DNA of 64,000 nt from CBDCTM01 sp965222005 (GTDB lineage Bacteria > Bacteroidota > Bacteroidia > Chitinophagales > Saprospiraceae). The stretch lies in the NCBI GenBank assembly GCA_965222005.1, contig OZ244935.1:1178001-1242000 (forward strand), read 5' to 3'. The notes under the pieces were generated by a model. The model saw only the letters and a program-made list of their open reading frames with translations, did no database searches and was not told where the DNA came from. Both the position numbers and the translations under genes were made by a program. Within the stretch, counting starts at the first letter, position 1, and each line of letters begins with the position of its first letter. Below are positions 29,104 to 38,392 of this stretch, piece by piece.

Positions 29104-30500
29104 CAGAAGAGAAACTTGTAATGTAAAAATACTCCTTTTTCGCCTAAGTGATTCACACTAAACTGAATTTGCAACACTTTGTCGAAATAGCTGATAATAT
29201 CCAAGCCCAGCCCGGCACTCCACAGCATCCGGTTGGAAAGCGGATTGGTACTGCCGTAATAGGGGTCGTTGGCAATACCGCCATCGGAATTCAGTGAAAG
29301 AAAGATTCGCAGCGGCATCACTTTCAGTTTTTCAAAAGGCATGGCTTTGCCAAAAGACACTGCTTTGTTGATCAATTCATAGCGCAAGCTGGCTTTGGTA
29401 TATCCAAAATCTATTCCGTCTATCACATACAATTCGTAGCCGCGCAGAAAGTCGGCTTCGTAGCCCAGCGCCCGGTTGTTGTAAAAGGCCTGTCGTTGCC
29501 GGATGGCTTGCACTTGCGCCTTGCCAATCAACTCCAGGCTCCACCTACTGCCCAAAGGCAGGTATTGTGCATAGGTGGTAGTAAGGGTCAATGAATTGCG
29601 CTCGGCAAATATTCCGACACCTTCTTTTCTTACAACCACCCGCAGCAGGTGACCCCTTAATGGGTAGGGCTTGATGTCCCGCTTATCGAAACTCAGTATA
29701 TACTGTAGGGCCAAATACCGCTGTCGAGATTGCTGATTCAAAAAAAACTGTGGGTTTAGCTCCTCCACAACCAGAGAGTCGATGGCGTTTTGATGGAATT
29801 CAACATCTAAGGTATGATAGAAAAATAGGCGGGGCCGATAGTTTAGCCCTGCCGAAAAACGGAGCCGCCGCAACAAAAACTGATCCTCATCCCGGTGAAA
29901 GAGTTGCTTATTGGCTTTTGTAAGATAGTTGACCTCTTTGTTGCGGGAAAAGAACCAATTGGTCCGAATTCCGAGCGTTTGTGCACGATTGAAGGCCGGC
30001 AGCTTGTAGTCAAGTTCATACTTTTGGGTGTAGCCGTATTGAGCAACCAGCTTAAGCAAATCCCGGCGACCACTGATGTTGAGATGGTAAAAGCGAACGC
30101 CAAAGTTGACCCGATCCAGCGAATGCGAGTGCTCTTGCCACCAGGTATTGACGTTGCGGTCAGCCAGCTCAAAGATGGGAATTGGATACAAATACCAGTT
30201 TTCGCGCATACTGATGTGAATGCTGATCCGGCTGCGGCGATCATCCCAATGATTTACATTGAACAGCACCGCCGTAAACATTCCCGTGTTGAGTACCTGC
30301 TGCCGGTTGCGTTCCAGCAAATCGGGCAGCAGAACTATGTCGATCGTGTCACCAACCGCAAAGTCCAATTCCCGGAAAATCACCGCCTCCCTGGTTTTCT
30401 TATTGCCCTCAAGCGTAATGTCGTCGATCACTACACGGCCGCTTTGTGCCAGGCACATCCAGGCAGAAAGACTTGCGCAAAGAAAAAGGAACAATCGCAT
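29103..30500 (-). CDS. BamA/TamA family outer-membrane protein with a single POTRA domain
   Basis: 465 residues: a signal peptide (FLFLCASLSAWMCLAQ), one POTRA-like domain (VVIDDITLEGNKKTREAVIF, then LLPDLLERNRQQVLNTGMF), and an Omp85-type barrel from about residue 110 to the end. The lid-loop region is SFDKRDIKPYPLRGHLLRVV, the strand after it contains FLRGYELYVIDGIDFG, and the protein ends in an aromatic residue. It is shorter than BamA (which has five POTRA domains), so it is more likely an accessory Omp85 protein. It is followed by nadK with a one-base overlap. Confidence 0.87.
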   Translation of the reverse strand: MRLFLFLCASLSAWMCLAQSGRVVIDDITLEGNKKTREAVIFRELDFAVGDTIDIVLLPDLLERNRQQVLNTGMFTAVLFNVNHWDDRRSRISIHISMRENWYLYPIPIFELADRNVNTWWQEHSHSLDRVNFGVRFYHLNISGRRDLLKLVAQYGYTQKYELDYKLPAFNRAQTLGIRTNWFFSRNKEVNYLTKANKQLFHRDEDQFLLRRLRFSAGLNYRPRLFFYHTLDVEFHQNAIDSLVVEELNPQFFLNQQSRQRYLALQYILSFDKRDIKPYPLRGHLLRVVVRKEGVGIFAERNSLTLTTTYAQYLPLGSRWSLELIGKAQVQAIRQRQAFYNNRALGYEADFLRGYELYVIDGIDFGYTKASLRYELINKAVSFGKAMPFEKLKVMPLRIFLSLNSDGGIANDPYYGSTNPLSNRMLWSAGLGLDIISYFDKVLQIQFSVNHLGEKGVFLHYKFLF

Positions 30501-30554
30501 AAGGCTCTTGGAAAAGCTGCAATTTAGCCTTTTTAGTAAATAAGTTGTTTCTTC

Positions 30555-30572
30555 CCTCGAAAACCTCGAAAA
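30555..30572 (+). repeat. Perfect 9-bp tandem duplication
   Basis: CCTCGAAAA at 30555-30563 and again at 30564-30572, in the 87-base gap between the BamA-like and CBS genes. Confidence 0.85.
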
Positions 30573-30587
30573 CGCTCTGGTGTTTTG

Positions 30588-31247
30588 CTAAATGTTAAGA
30601 TAAGACATCAAAGAGTCATAGCGCTCTTTGAGTGATTCAAAATAATCGGCTTCCTGGAACGAAGCTTTTATGGTGTAATTGTAGCGATGAAAAGTAGCCA
30701 TGATGCTTTGGATGTCCTGTTTATTAATCTTAATGGACACATCAATTTGGGTGGAATCCATATTGGATGTGATATAACTGCTTAAGATCGCAGCATTTTC
30801 AGATTCCACAATTCTGGCTATTTCGGAGAGGGAATAATCTCTTTTGCTCATTTCAAGCACAATGATACTGCCTGGCTCCGTGAATGAGCCGATACCGGCA
30901 AAAAATCGCAACAGTTCTTCCTGCGTAATGAGGCCCTGGTAGTTGCCTTCGGCATCAATCACCGGAATTACGGTCAGCTTGTAGTCACTCATCACCCGCA
31001 GCACTTCGTAGATGTGGTCGCTATCATATACATATGGGCGGCTCATCGACAGCTGATACGAGCCTACCGGCTCCTGCACATCATGCTCCAGGATGTCATC
31101 CTCCGATATCATACCCAGCAATTGCTCATTGTTTACAATTGGCAAATGCTTAATGTAATAATCGTTCATTACACTCAGCGCTTCCTCTCCGGTATCAGAC
31201 GTTTTGAGCGGAACCATGTTGTGGGACAACAAATTGTTGGCGATCAT
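30588..31247 (-). CDS. CBS-domain pair protein with ACT-like tail
   Basis: 219 residues. Two CBS motifs bind a nucleotide as a regulatory pair: about 7-55 (YIKHLPIVNNEQLLGMISED) and 75-125 (LTVIPVIDAEGNYQGLITQE). The last 80 residues look like an ACT domain (IVLEMSKRDYSLSEIARIVE and onward). The layout resembles AcuB-like sensors. The ligand is unknown. It lies 87 bases upstream of the BamA-like and nadK pair on the same strand. Confidence 0.88.
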   Translation of the reverse strand: MIANNLLSHNMVPLKTSDTGEEALSVMNDYYIKHLPIVNNEQLLGMISEDDILEHDVQEPVGSYQLSMSRPYVYDSDHIYEVLRVMSDYKLTVIPVIDAEGNYQGLITQEELLRFFAGIGSFTEPGSIIVLEMSKRDYSLSEIARIVESENAAILSSYITSNMDSTQIDVSIKINKQDIQSIMATFHRYNYTIKASFQEADYFESLKERYDSLMSYLNI

Positions 31248-31333
31248 TTTTGTGCTATTTTCTCAAAAGGTAACGTTTATTCCTACTATTCCTGTTTTGA
31301 GCATGCTGTTAAAACGGAAGCTTTGCTACTTTT

Positions 31334-31361
31334 CAGGCATTTCGGATCAGGCATTTCGGAT
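31334..31361 (+). repeat. Perfect 14-bp tandem duplication
   Basis: CAGGCATTTCGGAT occurs at 31334-31347 and 31348-31361, in the gap between the CBS gene and the next minus-strand gene. Confidence 0.9.
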
Positions 31362-31401
31362 AATGATAAGCAAGGCTTGTACCAAACTGCTTTTGGCTTG
31401 G

Positions 31402-32109
31402 CTAGCCCAGCAATCGCTTTTTTTGTATTTCAAATTCTTCCTGGGTGAGCAAGCCTTTTTCCCGCATTTTGCTCAATTGGTTGAGCTGTTCGAGCAAATC
31501 TCCTTGCTCTGCGGCTGGTTTTTTAGTCGCTTCCCTGGTTTTGGGTCGATAGCGGTAGCCATTTTCAACAAATGGTTCAAATTCATCTTGTACCCGAATG
31601 TAAGCCAGCGCATCGTGGGTCTTTATTTTTTCAACGTCTTTAAACCCGTTGGCTACAGCATGGCTGAGGTGTTGAAAGGCTTTGTCTTTCTGCTCTGTCA
31701 ATGAATACGCACAAGCAATATTGAAGTGTACACTGGCATCCGAATGGTCGATTTCCAGCGCTTTGTTAAAATCTTCGATGGCTCCTTCATAATCGAACTC
31801 TTTATACTTTTCAATGCCCGTTTTTTTGTGTGGATTGCTCCGCACGGGTTTTGGCCGAGGCGGTGCCGGATGCCTTCGTGACGGCTGCCGATAGCCACGC
31901 TCCTGATATCTTCGATCCCGCTCCGATTGGCGCCGCTGGTAGCGCCCCGAACGGTCGCGGCCTTCCTGCTGCCGGCGATTGCGGCTCATGTTAAAAATCA
32001 CGTAGGCCACAAAACCAAAGATTATAAATGGTAGATCCAGCCCCAGAAAGGTGCCAATAAACATAATTACAATAAATGTGGTAATCAGCGATGGATTAAT
32101 CCTTCTCAT
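31402..32109 (-). CDS. Membrane-anchored TPR protein with SHOCT-like C-terminus (paralogue 1)
   Basis: 235 residues. Two short N-terminal hydrophobic segments (TTFIVIMFIGTFLGLDLPFI and onward) lead into an Arg/Gln/Pro-rich linker of about 60 residues. A TPR unit at about 105-150 follows (YEGAIEDFNKALEIDHSDAS). The SHOCT-like end is SKMREKGLLTQEEFEIQKKR. SHOCT ends occur on many membrane-associated proteins and have no enzymatic role. The TPR-SHOCT half is closely similar to that of the next gene at 32115, so the pair arose by tandem duplication with different membrane parts. Confidence 0.82.
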   Translation of the reverse strand: MRRINPSLITTFIVIMFIGTFLGLDLPFIIFGFVAYVIFNMSRNRRQQEGRDRSGRYQRRQSERDRRYQERGYRQPSRRHPAPPRPKPVRSNPHKKTGIEKYKEFDYEGAIEDFNKALEIDHSDASVHFNIACAYSLTEQKDKAFQHLSHAVANGFKDVEKIKTHDALAYIRVQDEFEPFVENGYRYRPKTREATKKPAAEQGDLLEQLNQLSKMREKGLLTQEEFEIQKKRLLG

Positions 32110-32114
32110 ACGTT

Positions 32115-32918
32115 TTAACTTCTGTCGAGTAATTTCTTTTTTTGTACGGAAAACTCTTCTTCCGTAAGCAGACCTTTCTCTCTCAGTTCGCCCAGTTGTC
32201 GCAGTTGTTCCAGCAAGTCAGGGGCTTGGGTTTCCGGGGTTTTGGTTGGGGGGGTAGCTTTTTCTGTGTTTAGCCGGTAGCCATTTTGTACAAATGTATC
32301 AAATTCATCCTGAATGCGAATAAATGCCAAGGCATCATGCGAATTAATTCTTTCATATTCGGTAAAGCCATTGGCTACAGCCTTATCCAAATGCCTGAAA
32401 GCTTCTTCTTTTTGCTCAAGCAAGGAGTAGGCGCAAGCCAGGTTGAAATGTACAGATACATCGCGGGCATCAATGCCAAGCGCCTTGTTCCAGTCTTCGA
32501 CCGCTCCTTCGTAATCAAAGTCTTTAAACTTATCAATGCCACTCTTTTTAAAGGGATTGCTCTTTCGGGTCGGCTTTTTAGGGGCCGTCCGGGTTTTTCG
32601 ATAGTTGCCCTGTTTTCTGCGGCCGGAATTGTATTCCCGGAGGCGGGGTGAGCGGCCATATCGGCGGCGGCGAGTAAAGTCGGTATCGAGAATCTCTTCA
32701 CTTCGATTGATAAACCGCCGATTGTATTTGTGGTTGAAGATTTGCTCATCCATTGACAAAAAGACGATAAAATCGATAAATCCAAGCAAAAAACTAATCC
32801 CGGTAAACATCAAAAAGAAGTAAAATATGCCCAGCCCTACCTGCCCCAGGTAAAACCGATGTACTCCCAGCCATCCCAGGAAAAAAGCCATCAAGGCTGC
32901 TGCTGTTTTGTCTTTCAT
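32115..32918 (-). CDS. TM2-domain TPR protein with SHOCT-like C-terminus (paralogue 2)
   Basis: 267 residues. The N-terminal TM2 domain has two helices with the characteristic FFLGWLGVHRFYLGQ turn. A basic linker (FTRRRRYGRSPRLREY) is followed by a TPR region (FDYEGAVEDWNKALGIDARD) and a SHOCT-like end (ELREKGLLTEEEFSVQKKKL). It is five bases upstream of its paralogue at 31402 and is probably cotranscribed with it. The partner bound by the TPR is unknown. Confidence 0.85.
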   Translation of the reverse strand: MKDKTAAALMAFFLGWLGVHRFYLGQVGLGIFYFFLMFTGISFLLGFIDFIVFLSMDEQIFNHKYNRRFINRSEEILDTDFTRRRRYGRSPRLREYNSGRRKQGNYRKTRTAPKKPTRKSNPFKKSGIDKFKDFDYEGAVEDWNKALGIDARDVSVHFNLACAYSLLEQKEEAFRHLDKAVANGFTEYERINSHDALAFIRIQDEFDTFVQNGYRLNTEKATPPTKTPETQAPDLLEQLRQLGELREKGLLTEEEFSVQKKKLLDRS

Positions 32919-32989
32919 CTAATAAAAATATCCGTTTTGTATTGTTTTGTTGTATGTGTTTGCTGTCAATGTGTATGCTAGTACAACGT

Positions 32990-34255
32990 TCAATTTACTT
33001 CTTGGTTTTGGAATATTTTGCAGGTCAGCACCGTGAAATCATCGGGATAGGTTTGCTTTCCTTTGAACTGCTCGATTTTTTTCAGCAATTCCCGGTTAAA
33101 ATTCTGAGCTGTGTGCTGGTGGTGCTCCTGAACAAAGTTTTGTAAGCGATGCTCATCAAAATAGTCCTCCTTTTCATTTTGAATATCCGTCAAACCATCC
33201 GTGAAGGTAAGGATGAGCGCATCTTCGGCCAGTTGCTGGTGGCCTACATGCACGGCCGGCAGCTCTTTGAATGAGCCCAAAATAGTGGAGCCTTCCCGGA
33301 GGTTCGTTAGCTGCCCGTTCATCACCAGCATCGGTGGATTGTGGCCGGCATTGACGTAGTCCAGTTCCTGACGCTTACGATCATATCTTGCTACAAAAAA
33401 GGTAAGAAATTTTTCACCCAGCGTAATACGAAATAGCGATTGGTTGAGATCGCGAACAAACTGATCGAGCGGCTTTTTTTGATGGATGAGCACATGAAAA
33501 ATTGCCTGAAAGTTGGCCATCAGCAGGGCGGCAGCCATGCCCTTGCCAGAAATATCAGCTATACAAAACACGAAATCGCCATCCTCAAAATCAATGAAAT
33601 CAAAATAGTCACCTCCTACGCCCAGATGTGGTTTGTATATGCTGGCCAGCTCATAGGCGTTTGTTTGTGGTAGCTTAGAAGGGATTAGCATATGCTGCAT
33701 CTCACTAGCCAATTCCATTTCGCGCTTTAGCCTTTCTTGCTCGAGTTGCCGTTTGAATAGGCGCTTGTTTTCAATGGCCACCGCAATCACATTGGTAATC
33801 GTGGTGATAAACTGCACCTTGCTGTACATATCTTCATTTTCAGAAAAGCCACCAATGAAGGTATAAGCAATTGCGCTTTGCTTATGCATGACCGGTATCA
33901 CAATGTCGAACTGGCTAATCAAGGGATGATTTTTTTCATCCTCCAGGTTTTTCAATCGTTGATATTGCAAGAGCTTGGCGCTAATGTCTTCGGCCAGCAG
34001 CTTATCGTCCAGCCCAATTTGAGAGGCACATTCCCATTGGTCATTTTTCTTGATGTACAGTGCCATTTTCTTGACACCCATTTCCCAACTCAGAAAGGAA
34101 TTGTACATATTGTACAAGCCATTGGCAGATACGTTGTCATTGATCGCCTGGGTGATATTGAGCAGGCGATTGATCTGCAATTGTTTGAGATTGAGTTCCC
34201 GCTCCAGTGCATCCAGAGAGGAAAGTCCCTTTTTTATATCTGAGTATTTCGCCAT
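32990..34255 (-). CDS. RsbU-like PP2C phosphatase with GAF domain
   Basis: 421 residues. A GAF-like sensory domain (about 35-170) is joined by a helix (KRQLEQERLKREMELASEMQ) to a SpoIIE/RsbU PP2C phosphatase domain (about 200-415). Metal-site signatures include GVGGDYFDFI, FCIADISGKGMAAALLMA and LTFTDGLTDIQNEK. Such enzymes dephosphorylate an anti-sigma-factor antagonist (STAS protein) in partner-switching control. A HATPase anti-sigma-like protein lies at 52 kb, but no STAS protein is visible and a link is only inference. Transcribed alone. Confidence 0.9.
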   Translation of the reverse strand: MAKYSDIKKGLSSLDALERELNLKQLQINRLLNITQAINDNVSANGLYNMYNSFLSWEMGVKKMALYIKKNDQWECASQIGLDDKLLAEDISAKLLQYQRLKNLEDEKNHPLISQFDIVIPVMHKQSAIAYTFIGGFSENEDMYSKVQFITTITNVIAVAIENKRLFKRQLEQERLKREMELASEMQHMLIPSKLPQTNAYELASIYKPHLGVGGDYFDFIDFEDGDFVFCIADISGKGMAAALLMANFQAIFHVLIHQKKPLDQFVRDLNQSLFRITLGEKFLTFFVARYDRKRQELDYVNAGHNPPMLVMNGQLTNLREGSTILGSFKELPAVHVGHQQLAEDALILTFTDGLTDIQNEKEDYFDEHRLQNFVQEHHQHTAQNFNRELLKKIEQFKGKQTYPDDFTVLTCKIFQNQEVN

Positions 34256-34384
34256 TCAATTGTAAGATTTATTGGCAAACAAGTTGCGCCCTAAGGCACG
34301 CGCTCAATTAGACTACTTCCTGCATGTTTCAGCATTTTAGCCCATCTCATTGCCAAAGCTATAAAGATATTATATAGATACATA

Positions 34385-35605
34385 TTACTTCTTCATCTTT
34401 ACATCCAAGGCATCGCGAAGGCCATTCCCGATCAAGTTGAAAGCTAATACCATCAGCATGATGGCCAGGGCTGGAATGATGGCCAAAAAGGGCTTTCCGC
34501 CAATAGCGTAGCCGTAATTTTCATTGAGCATCGTTCCCCAGGAAGGTGTGGGCGGCCGGATGCCAAAACCAAGATAGCTCAAGCCCGCCTCTATTAAAAT
34601 GGCGGTAGCAAAATTGGCGGCCGCTATCACCATTACCGGGCCGAGTATATTGGGCAGCACATGCTTGCCAATGATCCTGAAAGTACCAAAACCCATACTG
34701 CTGGCTGCTTCTACAAATTGCTCCTCCTTGAGGGCTAGTACCTGCCCGCGCACTATTCTGGCCACATCCACCCACATCGTCAGCCCGACCGCCAAAAAGA
34801 TGATACCAATTCCACGCCCCAATGCCAGCACGATGGCAAATACCAGTAGCAAGGTGGGAATCGACCAAACGGTATTGACAAGCAGCATGATAAGATCATC
34901 CAACCAGCCACCAAAATAGCCGGCCAAGGCTCCTAACAATATACCAATTGTGAGGGATATAAAAACGGCTATCAGGCCCACCACCAATGATATCCGCACC
35001 CCCAGAATCAGCCGACTCAGGACTGACCGGCCAAAGCGATCCGTGCCCAGCCAGTAGCTGCGCTGAACGATATGCTGCTGTTCAACCTGTTTTTGCAGCT
35101 CCTTTATGGTTAGGTTTCTGCTTTCACCGGAAAGTGTTTCGTAGGTTACTTCGCTTCGGTGTAGTTGTATTTTATCCCGGCCAAAATTGATTGGATATAC
35201 TATATCTGCAAGATGGTATTGCAGCGGGTAGCCTTCATAAAGTGTCCCCGTTTCGCTATTGGTGCCCATGTATTTTTTCACTAAGAGGGAGTCCTTTTTA
35301 AAGGTGTATTGATTGATGGGTACCATTTTATAGGGATTGGGCTTTCCAAACAACAGCTGGTTTAGGAGGCCTGTACGGGCTATTTCCTGATTTTTTCTCA
35401 CCAGCAACATCTGGATACTGAAGCCCGGCTTGCTCAGAGCAATCTCTGCCACCTGATCATTGGCATTGGGGGTGGGATCAGGCGCCAGACAATAGGCAAA
35501 TAAAGCCACCATGCAAGCCAGTGCAATCCAGCACATTCCGAATACCGCCGGTTTGTTGGCAAGGAAGCGGCGCCAGGCGCGCCTGTTGGGAGATTGGCGG
35601 GACAT
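34385..35605 (-). CDS. Oligopeptide/dipeptide ABC transporter permease, OppC type
   Basis: 406 residues. An OppC-like N-terminal helix (WRRFLANKPAVFGMCWIALA) is followed by a periplasmic insertion of about 150 residues (40-190), then the binding-protein-dependent transport module with five or six helices. The EAA loop reads KEEQFVEAASSMGFGTFRII. The start at 35605 (MSRQSPNRRAWR) is used because the longer frame shadows the upstream divergent gene. No ATPase, second permease or binding protein is adjacent, so partners are elsewhere. CAAAGATA at 35623-35630 reads as a -7 element on this strand, 18 bases upstream. Confidence 0.9.
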   Translation of the reverse strand: MSRQSPNRRAWRRFLANKPAVFGMCWIALACMVALFAYCLAPDPTPNANDQVAEIALSKPGFSIQMLLVRKNQEIARTGLLNQLLFGKPNPYKMVPINQYTFKKDSLLVKKYMGTNSETGTLYEGYPLQYHLADIVYPINFGRDKIQLHRSEVTYETLSGESRNLTIKELQKQVEQQHIVQRSYWLGTDRFGRSVLSRLILGVRISLVVGLIAVFISLTIGILLGALAGYFGGWLDDLIMLLVNTVWSIPTLLLVFAIVLALGRGIGIIFLAVGLTMWVDVARIVRGQVLALKEEQFVEAASSMGFGTFRIIGKHVLPNILGPVMVIAAANFATAILIEAGLSYLGFGIRPPTPSWGTMLNENYGYAIGGKPFLAIIPALAIMLMVLAFNLIGNGLRDALDVKMKK

Positions 35606-35680
35606 TGCGTTTCTTTGTAAATCAAAGATATATACACTTTGGCAAAGACTTCTCGATTCATTGCCTTTTATTGAAACCTT

Positions 35681-36793
35681 ATGCATATCAGCTTGATAGA
35701 GCCCTTTTATCGTGGCAGCCATCGCCAATGGGCAGATACTTATCAGCAATATTCGCAACACCAGGTGAAGCTCTACACCTTGCCGGGCCGCCATTGGAAA
35801 TGGCGAATGCATGGCGGAGCAGTGGCTTTGGCAAAGCGATTTATGGCTTCCTCTGATCCTGCCGATATGCTGCTCGCCACCGATATGCTCGATCTTTCCG
35901 CATTTCTGGCACTTACCAGAACCAAAACAGCTCGACTGCCGACAGCCATTTATTTTCACGAAAATCAGCTCACCTATCCCTGGTCGCCCGATGACCGGGA
36001 TGTGTCGTTGAAGCGAGACAATCACTATGGTTTTATCAACTACAGCAGCGCACTGGTGGCCGATCGGGTATATTTTAACTCACATTGGCATAAACATTCT
36101 TTCATCGACGGGCTTGATGGCTTTTTGTCTCAATTTCCGGATCACCAGGGCAAGGACACTATTCAATCTATTAAAGCAAAAAGTGACGTGCTATACCTGG
36201 GAATGGACCTCAAAGGGATGCAGAATCTGGCTGTTCCCGAAAGGTCGTCCTCTCCCGTCATTCTTTGGAATCATCGCTGGGAATATGATAAAGGCCCCGA
36301 AGCCTTTTTCGATTGTTTGTACAGGCTGGATAAGGCCGGAGCGGATTTTCAACTTATTGTGTTGGGCAAAGCTTATCAAAAGCTGCCTCCCGTATTCGAT
36401 ACTGCCCGCACCCGGCTGGCCCACCGGATTCTTCACTGGGGCTTTGTCGATTCCCGGGCTGTTTATTTTCGCTTGCTCAAGCAGGCTGATCTGTTGCCCG
36501 TCACTAGCCGGCAGGATTTTTTTGGTGGCAGTGTTGTGGAAGCTATTTATGCCGGCTGCTATCCTTTGCTTCCCGATCGGCTGGCCTATCCTGAGCATCT
36601 GCCTGAAGAGCTGCGAGACCGATGTATTTATAAGACCGATGAAGAGCTGTTTCAAAAGCTGCTACATTTATTGAAAGCCCCTCCTTCAAATAGCGCCTTA
36701 TCTATTCGCTTGCAAAATTTTGTGGCCCGCTACGATTGGAGTATTTTAGCCGCTCACTACGATTCGGTATTCAAGCAACTTACTGCCTCATAA
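35681..36793 (+). CDS. Glycosyltransferase of the DUF3524/GTDC1 family, tRNA-queuosine mannosyltransferase-like
   Basis: 370 residues. The N-terminus MHISLIEPFYRGSH, then LYTLPGRHWKWRMHGGA, AIYFHENQLTYPW and ALVADRVYFNS match the DUF3524 domain. Its vertebrate member GTDC1 (QTMAN) adds mannose to queuosine-34 of tRNA-Asp. A GT-B C-terminal domain (ILWNHRWEYDKGPEAFFDCL, then SRQDFFGGSVVEAIYAGCYP) supplies the sugar-nucleotide site. By family, a cytosolic mannosyltransferase acting on queuosine-modified tRNA is the best guess. The bacterial function is inferred. It heads an operon with an alpha/beta hydrolase (adjacent, no gap) and prsW. Confidence 0.85.
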   Translation: MHISLIEPFYRGSHRQWADTYQQYSQHQVKLYTLPGRHWKWRMHGGAVALAKRFMASSDPADMLLATDMLDLSAFLALTRTKTARLPTAIYFHENQLTYPWSPDDRDVSLKRDNHYGFINYSSALVADRVYFNSHWHKHSFIDGLDGFLSQFPDHQGKDTIQSIKAKSDVLYLGMDLKGMQNLAVPERSSSPVILWNHRWEYDKGPEAFFDCLYRLDKAGADFQLIVLGKAYQKLPPVFDTARTRLAHRILHWGFVDSRAVYFRLLKQADLLPVTSRQDFFGGSVVEAIYAGCYPLLPDRLAYPEHLPEELRDRCIYKTDEELFQKLLHLLKAPPSNSALSIRLQNFVARYDWSILAAHYDSVFKQLTAS

Positions 36794-37594
36794 ATGCCTT
36801 TTGCAACGTATCAATCTCGACGAATTCATTATCAGGATACAGGATACGGCCCTTGTCTGCTGCTGCTGCATGGCTTCTGTGAAGACCTTAGCATATGGAA
36901 TGATTTAGCCGGGGCACTTGCCGGGTTTCGTGTGGTGTGCATCGATCTGCCTGGTTTTGGTCAAACTGCCCTTACGGAACAAGCTAATATAGAAGCAATG
37001 GCTGAGGATGTGAAAAGGGTAGTTGAGCAGCTAAAAATTGATTCCTTTGTATTGCTGGGCCATAGTATGGGGGGCTATGTAAGTCTGGCATATGCCGAAC
37101 GCTATGCTTCGGATTTGCGCGGATTGGGGCTGATCCATTCCTTTGCGCAGTCGGATTCGGCTGCCAAAAAAGAGTCCCGCAACAAGGGCATCCAATTTGT
37201 GGAAAAACACGGCTCAGTAGCCTTTGCTACTTCTTTATTGAATACTCTTTTTCCAAAAAATTACCGCTATCCTGCTACTATCCAACAGCTCATCAAGAAG
37301 GCTGGCGACATTCCCCCTGCTTCGATTATTCATAGTTTGGAAGCGATGCGCGACCGGCCGGATCGTTCAGCTGTGCTTCAAACGACCGGCTGTCCGGTAC
37401 TTTTTGTGATCGGTGCTTTGGATGAAGTGGTGCCCCTGGGAGCCAGCCTGGAGGCTACCCATGAGCCGACCGTTGCAGATATACACATTCTGGAAGAGGT
37501 CGCCCATATGGCAATGTTTGAAGCGCCAGCAAGTCTTTTATCCATTGTCCAACAATTTGTGCAGTACTGCTATCAAACATTTTCACACAGATGA
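36794..37594 (+). CDS. Alpha/beta hydrolase
   Basis: 266 residues with the alpha/beta hydrolase fold. The oxyanion strand is LLLLHGFCEDLSIW, the nucleophile elbow is LLGHSMGGYVSLAYAE (Ser), the acidic residue is in FVIGALDEVVPLG, and the His is in LEEVAHMAMFEAP. All three catalytic residues are present. The substrate is unknown. Its ATG follows the stop of the glycosyltransferase directly, and its stop overlaps the start of prsW by four bases (ATGA), so the three genes form one operon. Confidence 0.9.
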   Translation: MPFATYQSRRIHYQDTGYGPCLLLLHGFCEDLSIWNDLAGALAGFRVVCIDLPGFGQTALTEQANIEAMAEDVKRVVEQLKIDSFVLLGHSMGGYVSLAYAERYASDLRGLGLIHSFAQSDSAAKKESRNKGIQFVEKHGSVAFATSLLNTLFPKNYRYPATIQQLIKKAGDIPPASIIHSLEAMRDRPDRSAVLQTTGCPVLFVIGALDEVVPLGASLEATHEPTVADIHILEEVAHMAMFEAPASLLSIVQQFVQYCYQTFSHR

Positions 37595-38388
37595 AAATAC
37601 TCATCATCTTACTCGCCATAGTTCCCGGCCTTTTGATTAGCTATTTAATCTATCGGCAAGACCGAAAGGATAAGGAGCCGAATGTAGTACTTGTCATTTG
37701 TTTTTTACTGGGAGTGCTGAGTACCTTTCCTGCCATATGGATAGAATCCAAGGCCAATGAGTATGGGTTGGAGGATTCGATGACCTTTTGGACTTTGCTG
37801 TTTGTTGCTTTTGTGGTGGTTGCTTTGCTGGAAGAGTTGGTCAAATTTCTTTGCCTGCTCTTTTATGCTTTTCCGAAAAAAGCTTTTGGTGAACCCCTGG
37901 ACGGAATTGTGTATGCTGTGATGATAGCGATGGGGTTTGCAACTTTTGAAAATATCATCTACGCTCATCGATATGGATTGGAAACCACCTTGTTTCGGGC
38001 TTTTACAGCCGTTCCTGCGCATGCGGTATTTGCGGTATTTACAGGTTATTTCGCAGGCTTGGCCAAGTTTGATCCGAAGCGTCGCAAGGGCTGGCTGTTG
38101 CAGGGCTTGGGGCTGGCAGTGTTGGCCCACGGTCTTTACGATTTTTTTATTTTACAAGAATATGCTGAATGGATAATGTCTTTTGCTACCCTTATTTTAT
38201 TTGCAGGCATTTTCTTAGCCATTCGAATGATAAAGGCTCACAAAAATTACACTCCTCCGGATATCAATCAGCCGACAGAGGCACTCACTGAACTTTCCGC
38301 TGCTGCCTCCGAAGAGAATCAAGTGACAGATGCCATCATTGAGGAAATGGAAAAATTTAGTGTGCCGGCAAATGACGAATCGGAATAG
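37591..38388 (+). CDS. PrsW family intramembrane metalloprotease
   Basis: 265 residues with about seven transmembrane helices. The PrsW-family active-site segments are visible: ALLEELVKFLCLLFYAFP (EE-x2-K), GFATFENIIYAH (E-N-x4-H) and AVPAHAVFAVFTGYFAG (H). PrsW in Bacillus cleaves an anti-sigma factor in the membrane; the substrate here is unknown. The acidic C-terminal tail is cytoplasmic. It is the last gene of the 35.7-38.4 kb operon, four bases from the convergent amidase gene. Confidence 0.9.
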   Translation: MKILIILLAIVPGLLISYLIYRQDRKDKEPNVVLVICFLLGVLSTFPAIWIESKANEYGLEDSMTFWTLLFVAFVVVALLEELVKFLCLLFYAFPKKAFGEPLDGIVYAVMIAMGFATFENIIYAHRYGLETTLFRAFTAVPAHAVFAVFTGYFAGLAKFDPKRRKGWLLQGLGLAVLAHGLYDFFILQEYAEWIMSFATLILFAGIFLAIRMIKAHKNYTPPDINQPTEALTELSAAASEENQVTDAIIEEMEKFSVPANDESE

Positions 38389-38392
38389 TACG

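Noticed and set aside
35606..36025. Upstream extension of the OppC permease frame
   Set aside because: It overlaps the divergent glycosyltransferase gene, and the added residues are not permease-like.
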